The translations under genes and the position numbers were made by a program. The notes under the pieces were generated by a model. It was not told where the DNA came from, made no database searches, and saw only the letters and a program-made list of their open reading frames with translations. Shown here one piece after another: positions 11,703 through 21,296 of a stretch of 64,000 nucleotides of DNA. Positions within the stretch are counted from its first letter, which is position 1, and each line of letters begins with the position of its first letter. The DNA is from Hymenopellis radicata (Eukaryota; Basidiomycota; Agaricomycetes; Agaricales; Physalacriaceae), in the NCBI GenBank assembly GCA_015501595.1, contig JADNRX010000015.1, positions 248,001-312,000 of the forward strand, in the 5' to 3' direction.

Positions 11703-13826
11703 CTATCCACTAGTAACACCGGAGGGTATGCAACGATGCCACAACCAAGCAGTACCTCTATCTCCAACACCGATTATCGTACTTCCATCATCAATCAAAC
11801 GACTGAATACGAGATTCTCCACCTCCACCTGCTGAGTCCTCGCGTCTCTTCTCATAGGTCCCTTGCGCCATTCTCGAGGTAAACATATCTGCCAAGATTC
11901 AAGTTCAGGTAGTTGACGATCGGCTAGCTGGTCGGAAAGACTAAGTATGTCCTCTTTGGTGGCGTCAACAGGAAGCGGTCGCCGTCGCTGGAATTTGGAG
12001 ACATTTGCGGCGTGTATAACATTAGCGTGTTCGCCCGGATATGTCACCAGAACCAGCGAATCGTGGCGCGGACTTTTGAATAGAGACATTCGCGCCGGGG
12101 CGCGGTTTTCGGTGGCACGAGCAAGCGAGTAAATTGAGAGGAACTGAAACGCCGCTGCGAAGCCAGATTTCGTGAGTTCAAAGAACGCCCTAAAAACAAA
12201 ATGGGAACGTACAGCTCTCTTGATAGTCCTGAATAATAGTCACTCAGAAATGAATGCTTAACAAGAATATGAGCTGGACGTACCGAAGGACACCCGCGTA
12301 AGACGTCCTGCTTGCTGTGGTCGTATGGGAAGAAGCGCTTCCGACCTAGCCACTTCCAGAGGCAGACGGTACCTGCCTCCATGTAGGTTTCTGAAGAATC
12401 CGTTGCCGGGTTCTCTCCGACTCTAGATATTGCATCTCGGCGCATGAATGCGGGTGCGCTGTATGATATGAGTATCTCATCGTCGGATGTATCATCGCGT
12501 AGCCTAAAGAGAGTGAGTGTTTTCAAACAAAAATTTAAACCGCGAAAAGCATACCACGAAACGGAATGAACGCGGGCCTTGTGTATACGGCTGCTACTGA
12601 AGAGTGGCTTGTCCTCGCGGAGGAGTCGCTCGCCGGTGAGCTTCAGCGCATTTGGCACATACCAGATCTTGATAACACGATCGACCTAGAGCGGTATTAG
12701 GTCAAGCTGCGATGCACGACATACGGAAGCGCACCCCGCATGTTACAATCAAAGGAAGCTTGGGGTGAAATTCCTGGCAATGACAAAGTCAATGCGATGC
12801 AAAAAACTGCGAATGAGAGACGTACGGCGTTCAGAACATCGCCGTTATGTCCACCGGCCTGTCCGCCGACGAGAACACAGACGCAGCATCCAAGACCGCC
12901 TTTCCTAGGGAAGCCTTCACCCTCTGTCATATCGAGACCGTGCGCTGGACCAGCCATGCTGGGCCTTCTACTTGGTGGCCAAGGGGGATTCCTTGGCTTG
13001 TGCTTGGGCCCAAGGTCGAGTCGATAGATGCGAGTGGTGAAATCGCGGGAGGTGGAGCAGAATATTTGAGGATACACAGGATGCGTGTTCAGAGATGTTA
13101 TTGACTAGCCTATGATCATTAGCGTCGTTTATACAAACGATCGTGATCGTACTTACGCCACCGTGACCGCGAAGCTCCGTGACTATTTTGCAAGTATGTG
13201 GGTTGTAGATGTAAATGAGACGCGCATAGGCCAAGACGATGTATAGAGCGGGTTCCTCTCCCGGCTTCAGAACCCATGTAGCCTGTACGTGATCAGTGGC
13301 TATAAGAGTGTGGTCATCTGCAGGCGCCTATCGAAAGAATCAGCCTCGCAGACAGCAATGCGCGAAATATACGAACCTCGGGAATCTTGAGACATAGCAT
13401 GGGCTTTTGAGTAAAGTCGCGTGTGTGGACCAGACGCGCACTGGTCTTTCCAACGAGGATAACTGCGTCCTCAAAGCACCATATCAGTTTATCCCAGTAG
13501 GATGGGTCAACAACGTGTTTAGAGTGAGAATGCCACAGGTCGTCAAGCGAGCCGCGCGTCCATGGAAAGGCCACAGCGTCGTAGCACTTGCCGCGCCAAC
13601 TCTTGTGAGCCTACAACAGGATGGATGAGATACCGTGACCTACTTGGTCAAAGCCAACATCAAAGTTCCTTACAGGCATCTTCCCTACGATTTTGTACGG
13701 AGGACTAGACGATGGATCAAGAAACCACGGTAGCATACTGGACGCCAATTTCGCGCGCGACCTAAGGTCAAGACGAACTCGCAATGTCCAAATTTGTGAC
13801 CGAGGATTGGCCCAACCAAGTGTCAT
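11703..13826 (-). CDS. WD40 protein resembling the PRC2 subunit EED/ESC
   Basis: EED is the WD40 subunit of Polycomb repressive complex 2, which makes H3K27 methylation. I rebuilt the protein from exons on the minus strand: MTLGWANPRSQIWTLRVRL, then AHKSWRGKCYDAVAFPW, YIVLAYARLIYIYNPHTC, ELRGHGGSITSLNTHPVYP, QIFCSTSRDFTTRIYRLDLG, GGHNGDVLNAEFHPKLPLIV, TCGVDRVIKIWYVPNALK, HKARVHSVSW, and finally DDGSTIIGVGDRGTAWLWHR. The order and spacing agree with EED: a strand ending in GHG, a long arm between GHG and the next GH repeat, a CGxD...IKIW repeat, and a final blade with W-x-W. About eight introns are used. One acceptor at about 13115 (ag before TCAATA) keeps the frame without any correction. It converges on IRC3. 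A general WD40 protein is the alternative. Confidence 0.68.
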
Positions 13827-13900
13827 TGTTTGGCATCGGCGTCCCGACCAAGCTCAGTGATCAGGTTCCCGACTACTCCCCCAAGTAACAACCCATCTAC

Positions 13901-14467
13901 ATGGCTGCCGAGTTCGAGCGCAAAGATCCTCTCTCCAAAGGCACACAGCTCGGCGTGCAGGGCGCCGCGGTCGGAATCATGGTCAGCGCGCTGCGCAACG
14001 CGCTCGGCTCGCATACTCAGGGCGCCTCCGGTGTGCTGACACGGACGGGGGGCACCATAGGCCTGTTCGGTGCGTAACGGCGTCCTACATCTCGACTGCT
14101 ATCGACCAGCATTGCCCGCAGCTGCCGTCGGATTCACCTTTGCATATGCGGAGGCTTTTGTCGCGAACCAGCGAGAGACGGACGATGCGTGGAACGGTGC
14201 GACCGGCGCATGCGCCGCGGCATTCTTGGGTGGCCTGCGCAGTGCGTTGTAACCCCACTAAATCGCCTAAACCAGATGCTGATCTCTCCTTTAGCGAAAT
14301 CATTACCTGTTGCAGTCACTGGTTGCGCTGTCATGGGTGCCATAGTGGGGGGATACGACCTGGTTGGCAAACTGCAGCCCTCATCAGAAGATGTCATGGA
14401 GAGACGAAAAAAGTTCTTCAAACACCCGCCAGACTTTGGTGTAGACTCGCGCGCTCGTTCGGAATAA
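13901..14467 (+). CDS. Complex I subunit of the NDUFA11 / 21.3 kDa type (Tim17-like fold)
   Basis: Membrane-arm accessory subunit of NADH:ubiquinone oxidoreductase in the inner mitochondrial membrane. The exons are 13901-14069, 14122-14239 and 14295-14467. The joined protein begins MAAEFERKDPLSKGTQLG and has glycine-rich helices (GVQGAAVGIMVSALRN, LTRTGGTIGLF, AAVGFTFAYAEAFVAN). It also contains RETDDAWNGATGACAAAFL and AKSLPVAVTGCAVMGAIVG, ending in a short basic tail. The RxxDDAWN block and the spacing match the Neurospora 21.3 kDa subunit, and the family belongs to the Tim17/22/23 fold. The length of about 150 residues is a little short for the family. The start is about 75 bp from the divergent EED-like gene start, so they share a promoter region. 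Confidence 0.8.
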
Positions 14468-14549
14468 ACTCTTTCGCTGTCAATGCAAATATACTATTAC
14501 TAGAATCAAGCGCTAATGAATGCCAAAATCAAAACCCCAAGAATTCGTG

Positions 14550-17233
14550 TCACTCGTCTTCACTCGGCGGCCTCAAAGCGTCGTACTTCTCCTTGATCAC
14601 TACATGGTGCTGGGCATGGAACTCGGCCCAAGTCGCCATCGATTTACATGTCGTCTGCTCATGACTTCAGATGCTGCCTGCACACAAACTGGGGAAACTT
14701 GCCTGAGCTGTCAAATTGGCCCAAATGGATTCATCGTCCCCTTCCAAGGCGTCGCCTCCATTGACGAAGAAGTCGACCACGGTATTGATATCATCCTCCA
14801 AGGTGGAGGCATGAGAAACCTTCTGCTTCTTCAATGAAGAGGACGGAATGGATGGCTTCTCTTCATCTGGCGGTGGAGGAGCGGAAGTCGATGCCGATTT
14901 TGCTGCCCTCTTCCTGAAATCAACACCGCCTCGCCTCTGAAGGATGGAATAAGTTCCTTGATTATATTCTACCATGACGTGGTTCTGCCAGGACCCGACA
15001 GGATGGTTTGGCATCTATATAGTCTTCGTGAGCTGCCAGAGTACAACTAAAGCAACGAGAGGGACCTTTTTGTAGAGCGCTTTGGCCATGCGTTGATTTG
15101 ACATTTCCGGGTCGCGCCTGTATAGAATAGCGGCATACTTTTGCGCGTAATCCTTCTCCTCATCCGTGAAGCGATACTTGCCCCCGCCATATATAACACG
15201 CGTGTGTTCCCCAGGAGGACTGGGAGATCGCAAGTCATCCGGCCATGTGTCGCGATCAATAGGTGAGCCTTCGCGCTTGACGCTCTTCCGACGAATACTA
15301 GGCGGCTCCATCGTAGGATCTTTAGACTCCGGTGCTTTCGATGGTCCAGCCTGCTGCTTCTGTTTTTCCTTCAACGTCGCCTTGGATGGTGTTTTCCGAG
15401 CTGCGTCCAGTTTTATCGACACTTTACTATCAAAAACGCTGGTAGTAGACGTCTTCCAAGAACTGGAACTGGATTCTGGCTTCTTCGTCAAAGTCCTGTC
15501 CTGCTTTTCCCGTTTGACCTTGATGCTAGAGGGCACTTCGATAAGGTAGTCGGTGTAGTCAACGATCTCCCCGGCAGCAACGCAAGCCTTGACAAATTTG
15601 GCGGAAAGGGTGGGTATGTTTTCCAAGACAGCGCGCGCCATGAAATTGACTGTGTCCTTGGCCTCCTGCGTATTCAAGATTACATAGTCTGCCTTTTCGA
15701 CAGCTGAAACAATGACACCGCCGTTTTTCTGTGAATTGAAGATTAATTTTGAGTTGAAAGATGACAAGAGCAATATAAGTACCTTGATGATCGAAGTAAG
15801 CTCGCTGCGCCGGTGAATACCCAGCTCCACGAAAAAGGTTTTCGGGGTTCGACCAGCGTCGAAGATTTTCGCTGGGGTGTGTGGCCTTGAAGGAGTGGAG
15901 ACCCTCGAAGTACTCGCGCTGGGCTGTTCCGAAGACCGCGGTGTCTCTTTGTCTCTACTCTTGGACTTCTTCTTCACCACCCTTGAATTTGCACCTTTCT
16001 TTGGCAAGGGAGAACTCGACGGCTCGATCTTGGGCGTAGGGACCGACGCGTCAGGTAATCCTGTATGACTTTCAGAGAAGCCGTGCATCGAGATCGACAT
16101 GTCAGCCATACCAGGCATGCCAGTCTGAATCCCCATAGCCATTGGATTGAACATGCCTGGCATGAACATGTTTGGAGTCATCCCGTTCATCATCGGCATT
16201 CCAACGGTGCTCGTATCATTTGGCGGCAACATTCCAGGCATTCCATTAGGCATTCCGGGGATTCCATTAGGCATTCCGGGGATTCCATTAGGCATTCCGG
16301 GCATGCCATTCGCCATGCCGAACATGGGTTGTTGTTGTTGGAAGCCTGAGAACATAGCTGGATTTGAGAAGGCCAGGTATTGCATAAACATCATTTGATT
16401 ATAATTCATGTCCTGAGATTGCGGTATTGGCATGTTTTGCGAGGCAGTGAGGTTCATCATGGTATTCGGGGTATTCGGTGTGGCGGGAGCGTGGAATGTT
16501 GAAGGTTCCGAAGGTACAGGTTGAGAAGATGTAGAAGCAGTGGGCTGAGACGGAGCATCGGAGAAGTTTATCGGAGGAGGCATTCCAGGAGAAAAACGCG
16601 AGTTACGGCCAGAAGCACTTGGTGTGTGATCTCTAGCTGCAGGTACGGAGTCGGAGCGTTTAATAACAACGGGTGGTGTCTGGCGAGGAGTGGGTAAAGG
16701 ACTTCTTTCAGGGACGTTAGCACGACAGTAGAGACAACGGAATGATCATACATTTCGACATGCGTTGACGGCCCTTCACCATCCATAGTTGGAGGCAGAA
16801 TAGGCTTTCCGTCATGCTTCAATAGACACCCCGCCCAGTCGTCCGCCTCACCGAGAACACGACCTTGAGTTATGCATTTCTCAAGCCAACGGTAGTCCAA
16901 AGTGGCCACGCTGTCACTCCAGTCCCTTACGAATTGCAGTCCCGTATACGCGTCGTTTTTGACGAGAATCATTTTAGCTTGGCCGGGCTGTCTGGCGTTG
17001 ACTCCGCCGTGTTTCTTATAGGACGTTCTGAGAATAGTTTGATGTTTACCAACCTGTTTGCATACCTTGATTGTACGGCAGAGCCTGGCGGAATCGAGCT
17101 CGTTGGGATCCACGAAAATAGGGAGTGCTGTTCCGGTCTCATCGCGTAACAGTGGTACTTTTGCCTCTTGAACGACTGGCTGCACTTGCACCGGCTCAGA
17201 GGCTACAGAGCCCTTCTGCTCTGGCTCAGTCAT
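14550..17233 (-). CDS. Two-BRCT protein with a Rap1-type Myb domain
   Basis: Tandem BRCT folds followed by a Rap1/TERF2IP-like Myb domain suggest a telomere or chromatin protein. The first BRCT runs from IFVDPNELDSARLCRTIK through KKHGGVNARQ to ATLDYRWLEKCITQGRVL. The second runs from KTFFVELGIHRRSEL and KNGGVIVSAVEKADYVIL to LSAKFVKACVAAGEIVDY. A long disordered middle holds the MPNGIPG repeat. The Myb-like part is YRFTDEEKDYAQKYAAIL ... NQRMAKALYKKVP, then PVGSWQNHVMVEY after a short intron. The last exon (HVVIKEKYDALRPPSEDE, stop at 14550) is reached through a possible GC-AG intron and is less certain. The start at 17233 gives MTEPEQKGS; a longer start at 17317 is possible. Telomere function is inferred from the domains alone. 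Confidence 0.75.
16215..16320. repeat. 24-bp minisatellite inside the BRCT-Myb gene
   Basis: Three or four copies of a 24-base unit lie in tandem. On the minus strand they encode the repeat GMPNGIP in a methionine and glycine rich stretch. The copies are nearly identical and in frame, so the array length can change without a frame break. Repeats in disordered coding regions often differ in copy number between strains. Confidence 0.8.
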
Positions 17234-17534
17234 TGAGGAGATGAAGGAAGAGACTGAAATCTGATCTGGACATGTGACTGATCCAACAATAATGGACAAG
17301 GAATGGACAAGGGTCAAGTCCTCAAAAGGTCTTGCAGGAAAACAATTGGACTACATTTGCCATGCTTATTGATATATCTCCCAGTTGATACAATAGCTTC
17401 CGGATGTGTCCACGAGATACATTAGAGGCCTTGCTGGTCATTGTAGATGCAAAGGAATACTGCATAACGGCATAATGTACATGGCTCGAAGACATAATGC
17501 ATACAGTGCAAAAGAACACCCCACAAAGCACCGC

Positions 17535-18075
17535 TTAACGGTAACTAGCATGCTTGTCAGAAAATGGATACAGCACAGACATGAAGGAACCAACCTCTTT
17601 TGCCTGCGAGCACGGGCACCAGGACCACCGAACTTCTTGGGCTCCATCCGTCTGGGGTCCGCGATGAGCAGTGTCCGGTCGTAGGCAACGAGCTTCTTCT
17701 TCAATTCCATTGCGCTGTACGCGTCGACATATTTGGCGTAGTAGGCGACGATGGCCTTGGCGATGGCCTGTCGGATCGCGTACACCTGCGAGGTGTGTCC
17801 TCCACCTTTTACCCGCACACGGATGTCAAGCACGGTGAATGCGTCCTCGCCAGCAACAAGGACGGGCTCGTACACCTTGAGACGTAGCATCTCGGGTTGG
17901 ACGAGGTGGATGGGGGAGCCATTAACACGGATAAGCCCACGGCCTTCCTTGGCGTGCGCGACGGCGGTCGCTGTCTGCAATCCACAATGAGCCTCGTCGT
18001 CGCCGTCGTTCTGATAAATGTCCCGCCCACCTTCTTTTTGCCGAACGTCTGGACGGCCTTTGTCGTTGAAGCCAT
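17535..18075 (-). CDS. RPS16: Cytosolic 40S ribosomal protein S16 (uS9)
   Basis: This 40S head protein contacts the P-site tRNA through its C-terminal tail. Exon 1 is [15 protein letters not shown] and is joined to [19 protein letters not shown] after an intron. The body contains [39 protein letters not shown] and [21 protein letters not shown] last intron leads to a tiny exon completing QKSYR and the stop at 17535, the fixed end of all uS9 proteins. Two introns. The length of about 145 residues is as expected. Confidence 0.97.
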
Positions 18076-18319
18076 TTTTATGAGAGAAAAGCCGATAAGT
18101 CGCGGCTAGGTGGGTGTCTGGGAGGGATGATAAGTGAGCCGACGTCGAGCGCAACAGCGAGCGGGCTACCTTGATCTTGGAGATTTTGCGAAGATGGCTG
18201 TGCTAATCGAGTGGCTTGTCCTGGCCTCGCCCAACTAGCTAGTTACGGCCGGAAACTGCCGCAGAGCGCTGACTAAGCTCATCTACTTTCCGACTTCCAC
18301 TTTCGAACGAAGGCGGGCA

Positions 18320-19246
18320 ATGATTCGAACACTGGGACGCGTATGTTTCTACTTTCCAACATGGATTCAGTACTTGTCTAAGCTTCGTCTCTATAGAGGT
18401 CGCCTCGGACCTTACTCAAGAGGGTCCCAGAGCCCAAGAGCGCTCGGGCGCCTACGGAGCAGACGACGACGCCATTAGAGGGCACTGCTTCGTCTGCAGA
18501 TGGTCAGTTTGCCTTCCCTCAGTTACAATGCTCGCTGACACGACATCAGTGGACAGCCCATTGCTCCCGTCTATGTAGAGCTTACTGCCCCATTCCTTCC
18601 CCAACCGACAGACCCCAAACCGTCGGAGACCATCCTCGCGCTCGACCCTACCGTCTTCAGACATCCCGTACGACGCGACATTCTCCATCTGTGCATAGTC
18701 CACCACCGCGACGCCACCCGCCAAGGTTCCGCAAGCACCAAAACGCGTGGCGAAGTCGCTGGATCGGGCAAGAAAATCCGCCCACAGAAGGGCAGCGGTC
18801 GCGCCCGTCTCGGCGACGCGCAGAGTCCCATGCTGCGCGGTGGAGGTGTCGCGTTCGGTCCGAAACCCCGCGATTTTAGCACAAAGCTGCCGCGCAAGGT
18901 CATCGACATGGGCATGCGCGTCGCGCTGAGTCTCAAGGTCAAGGAGAACGAGTTTGGCGTCATGAGCCAGATGCAGTGGGACCTCCCCAAGACGGGTCTC
19001 CTTACCAAGCGGCTAGAAGAGTTACGTTTATCTGAGACGTTGTTTGTGACGGGCGCTGAGCAGGTACCCGATGCTCTGAGGCTCGCGATACGCAACATCC
19101 CAAAAGTGACGGTCATGCCGGTGAAGGAGCTCAAAGTCTTCGACCTGCTCAAATGGCGACGACTAGTCCTCGATACCCAGGCTGTTGACGCGTTAGAGCA
19201 TAATCTTGCCAGGCAGCCACCTCGAGCCACTGCAGCTGCTCTCTGA
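18320..19246 (+). CDS. Mitochondrial large-subunit ribosomal protein uL4m
   Basis: This protein lines the exit tunnel of the mitochondrial large ribosomal subunit. It begins MIRTLGR, then an intron leads to RSPRTLLKRVPEPKSARAPT, a basic mitochondrial N-terminus. The core has APVYVELTAPFLPQPTDPKP, VFRHPVRRDILHLCIVHHRD, TRGEVAGSGKKIRPQKGSGR and LRGGGVAFGPKPRDFSTKLP. It continues with MGMRVALSLKVKENEFGV, all typical of L4. The second intron (donor near 18503) leaves the next exon one base out of frame, unless one G is restored in a GG(G) run or the weaker donor at 18507 is used. It is divergent from RPS16, about 245 bp away. Pairing of cytosolic and mitochondrial ribosomal genes is probably chance. 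Confidence 0.9.
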
Positions 19247-19393
19247 TTCCTTTACTCGTACTTCATTTAGGCACAATGGTAGTTTCATTCAATCAAGCAA
19301 TAATATCTCAATTCAACGTCTCGGAGGTTCAAAGCTACAACACAATCCTAATCGTATTACGACTTGGATCCTACAGGCTACAAATTACGGTGA

Positions 19394-19507
19394 ACAGTTG
19401 AGTGAACACCGCCATTACATGTTGAATACAGGTAAACACAGCGCAGCCCAGTGACTATCCATGGCGGACAGTTGAGTGAACGCCTCCATTATAGTTATGT
19501 TGAATAC
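19394..19507. repeat. Pair of imperfect direct repeats in an intergenic space
   Basis: A segment beginning ACAGTTGAGTGAAC at 19394 and ending GTTGAATAC is repeated from 19468 to 19507 with a few changes and a 4-base insertion. The offset is 74 bp. It lies in the gap between the two 3' ends of uL4m and phosphoglycerate dehydrogenase (19247-19558), where I see no gene. Confidence 0.7.
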
Positions 19508-19558
19508 ATCTAGTACAACCGTCCATTTCGGCTTTTATCCAAAACGCCACAAAGCGCT

Positions 19559-21048
19559 TTACGCCAATAAGCGAGTAAGGATGTTCGCGGGGTTGGCACT
19601 GATGACTGCCCGCAACTGGTTGATATCCCTCGGACTGACTTGAGCGATATCTGCCATCAAGTAGGCAATATCTCCCTTGGAATCGGAGTATTGCTTCTCG
19701 ACGTTATATGGAGAGAAAGCCTCGTTGACAGCGCGAAGAACACCAGGCTGGTTCTTATGGACGTGGCAGACACGAACATGGTCGCCTTGTTCGGCTGTGA
19801 TAGGGCGCAGGTCGACTTCTGGAAAGTTGACGGCGCCGAGGGTGGAACCGTAACCGAGATAACGAGAGAGCGCTTGGGAGACTTCCTCTCCGATCATGCG
19901 CTGGGCCTCTTCTGTCGAGCCGCCAATGTGAGGAGAGAGGATGACATTGGGAATGTTCCGAAGTGTGGACGCCCACGCATTGAGCTGGTCATCGAAAGGT
20001 GCACCATTGGAAGCGGGTTCCGACGGGAAGACGTCGATGGCTGCACCAGCCAGCTGACCGCTCTTTAAAGCATCAACAAGGGCGGGTATATCGACAACCT
20101 TTCCACGAGCGTTGTTAATGAGGTAGGCGCCCTTTTTCATTCCGGCGAGCTCCTGCTTCGAGATCATATTGATTGTCTCGGGAAGCTCTGGGACGTGGAG
20201 AGTCACAAAGTCTGATTCTGCGAGCAGGGTAGCAAGCGAATCAACTTGGCGCGCCGAACCCAGAGGCATGAGATTAATGACGTCGTGGAAGAGAACGCGC
20301 ATGCCGAAAGATTCAGCGAGGACGGAGAGCTGGGAGCCAATGTGGCCATAGCCGACAATGCCGAGGGTCTTGCCACGGACTTCCCAGCAGCCCTTGGACT
20401 GCTTGTTCCAGATACCGGTGCGCAACTCGTAGGCGCGTTCAAATAGCTGACGCGAGAGAATGACGAGCTCTGACATGACAAGTTCGGCAACGGAGCGCGA
20501 GTTGGAAAACGGCGAATTGAAGACGGGAATTCCAGCTTGTGCGGCGGATTGCAAATCTACCTGGTTGGTACCAATGCAGAAGCAGCCGATGACAAGGAGC
20601 TATAGCATCAATCAGACCGTATTCTTTGAATTGTTGCAGAACTGTTCACCTTTGTAGCGGCCTTGAGAACACGGGCAGTAATTTTTGTTTTGCTACGGAT
20701 ACCAATGGCATGGTAGGCCCCAATCTTCTCTACGAGCTCGTCCTCGGACATTGCTCGAGTGAAATGATCGACGGTGTAGCCTTGGGTGCGGAATGTAGAG
20801 ACAGCATCCTGGCTGATGTTTTCAAGAATGAGGAGACGGAGGTCCTCATTTTCGACAGGGTGTAGGACCTTTGAACGCGCAACGTCGAGGTTTTCCTGAC
20901 GACGGAAGCTGCCAAACCTGTCGTGGATGGTGGTCGTCGCGGACGGTGAGACGGATGCACCGACTAAGCGGGATGCTGCACCGGGGATGGCGATTGGGGC
21001 GGACATTGGCGGAGACGAGTGAGCAGGCGAGGCTATGACACGACTCAT
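19559..21048 (-). CDS. D-3-phosphoglycerate dehydrogenase (serine synthesis)
   Basis: This enzyme oxidises 3-phosphoglycerate with NAD to 3-phosphohydroxypyruvate, the first step of serine synthesis. Exon 1 (start 21048, MSRVIASPAHSSPP) has a serine/alanine-rich leader, then LLILENISQDAVSTFRTQGY and AYHAIGIRSKTKIT. A 50-60 nt intron near 20600-20655 leads to GCFCIGTNQVDLQSAAQAGI. The NAD fold is GKTLGIVGYGHIGSQLSVLA. Catalytic residues lie in NNARGKVVDIPALVDAL (Arg), in the EPASNG segment after IDVFP (Glu) and in LSPHIGGSTEEAQ (His). The C-terminus is an ACT-type regulatory domain (VCHVHKNQPGVLRAVNEAF). The layout equals yeast Ser3/Ser33. Serine feedback through the ACT domain is likely. Confidence 0.96.
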
Positions 21049-21296
21049 CTTTATACGCGAGGTTGAGCACGTAAAAAAGGCGAAATCGGCAATCTGCGTC
21101 AGATCAGACCGAGTCACCACCTTGGAGGTCGTCTATTCGGTCAGTCCAGGCTGTCAGAGAACAAAAAACAGAAAGGCCTCGCTGATCGGCATCCGATTGA
21201 GTCTCGTGATGTCATCTTGCTTTCATTTCCAACCTTCACCGTTAGTCTTCCTTCACTCTTTCACGGAAAAACACTGGCTTAACCTCGTTCCACCAG

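Larger units (their letters stand above)
9338..13190. repeat. Tandem duplication spanning the IRC3 / EED-like convergent gene border
   Basis: Unit A runs from about 9338 to 10910 and unit B from about 10930 to 13190. Each begins in the 3' exons of the IRC3 gene (plus strand), crosses the shared intergenic stretch and ends inside the WD40 gene (minus strand). Long matching stretches are seen at 9360-9840 and 10960-11424, 10110-10180 and 11680-11750, 10220-10345 and 11960-12085, and 10500-10900 and 12715-13190. Unit A lacks three blocks present in B (about 11765-11940, 12090-12258 and 12355-12660), so it has shrunk by about 0.7 kb. The junction lies near 10910-10935. The complete IRC3 end is in unit A and the complete WD40 gene is in unit B, as expected when a segment spanning two gene ends is copied in tandem. 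Confidence 0.85.

Noticed and set aside
11688..11882. Short plus-strand frame repeated at 10130-10342
   Set aside because: The similarity comes from the tandem duplication of the WD40 3' exon, not from a plus-strand gene.
13830..14039. Frame starting with TTG upstream of the complex I subunit
   Set aside because: Wrong frame relative to the NDUFA11-like exon and without an ATG.
15166..15549. Open frame on the plus strand opposite the BRCT-Myb gene
   Set aside because: It is the mirror of a long coding exon, has no family motif, and its composition follows the minus-strand codons.
16215..16320. Tandem 24-base units considered as a CRISPR-like array
   Set aside because: There are no spacers, the units are in frame with a protein, and the genome is eukaryotic.
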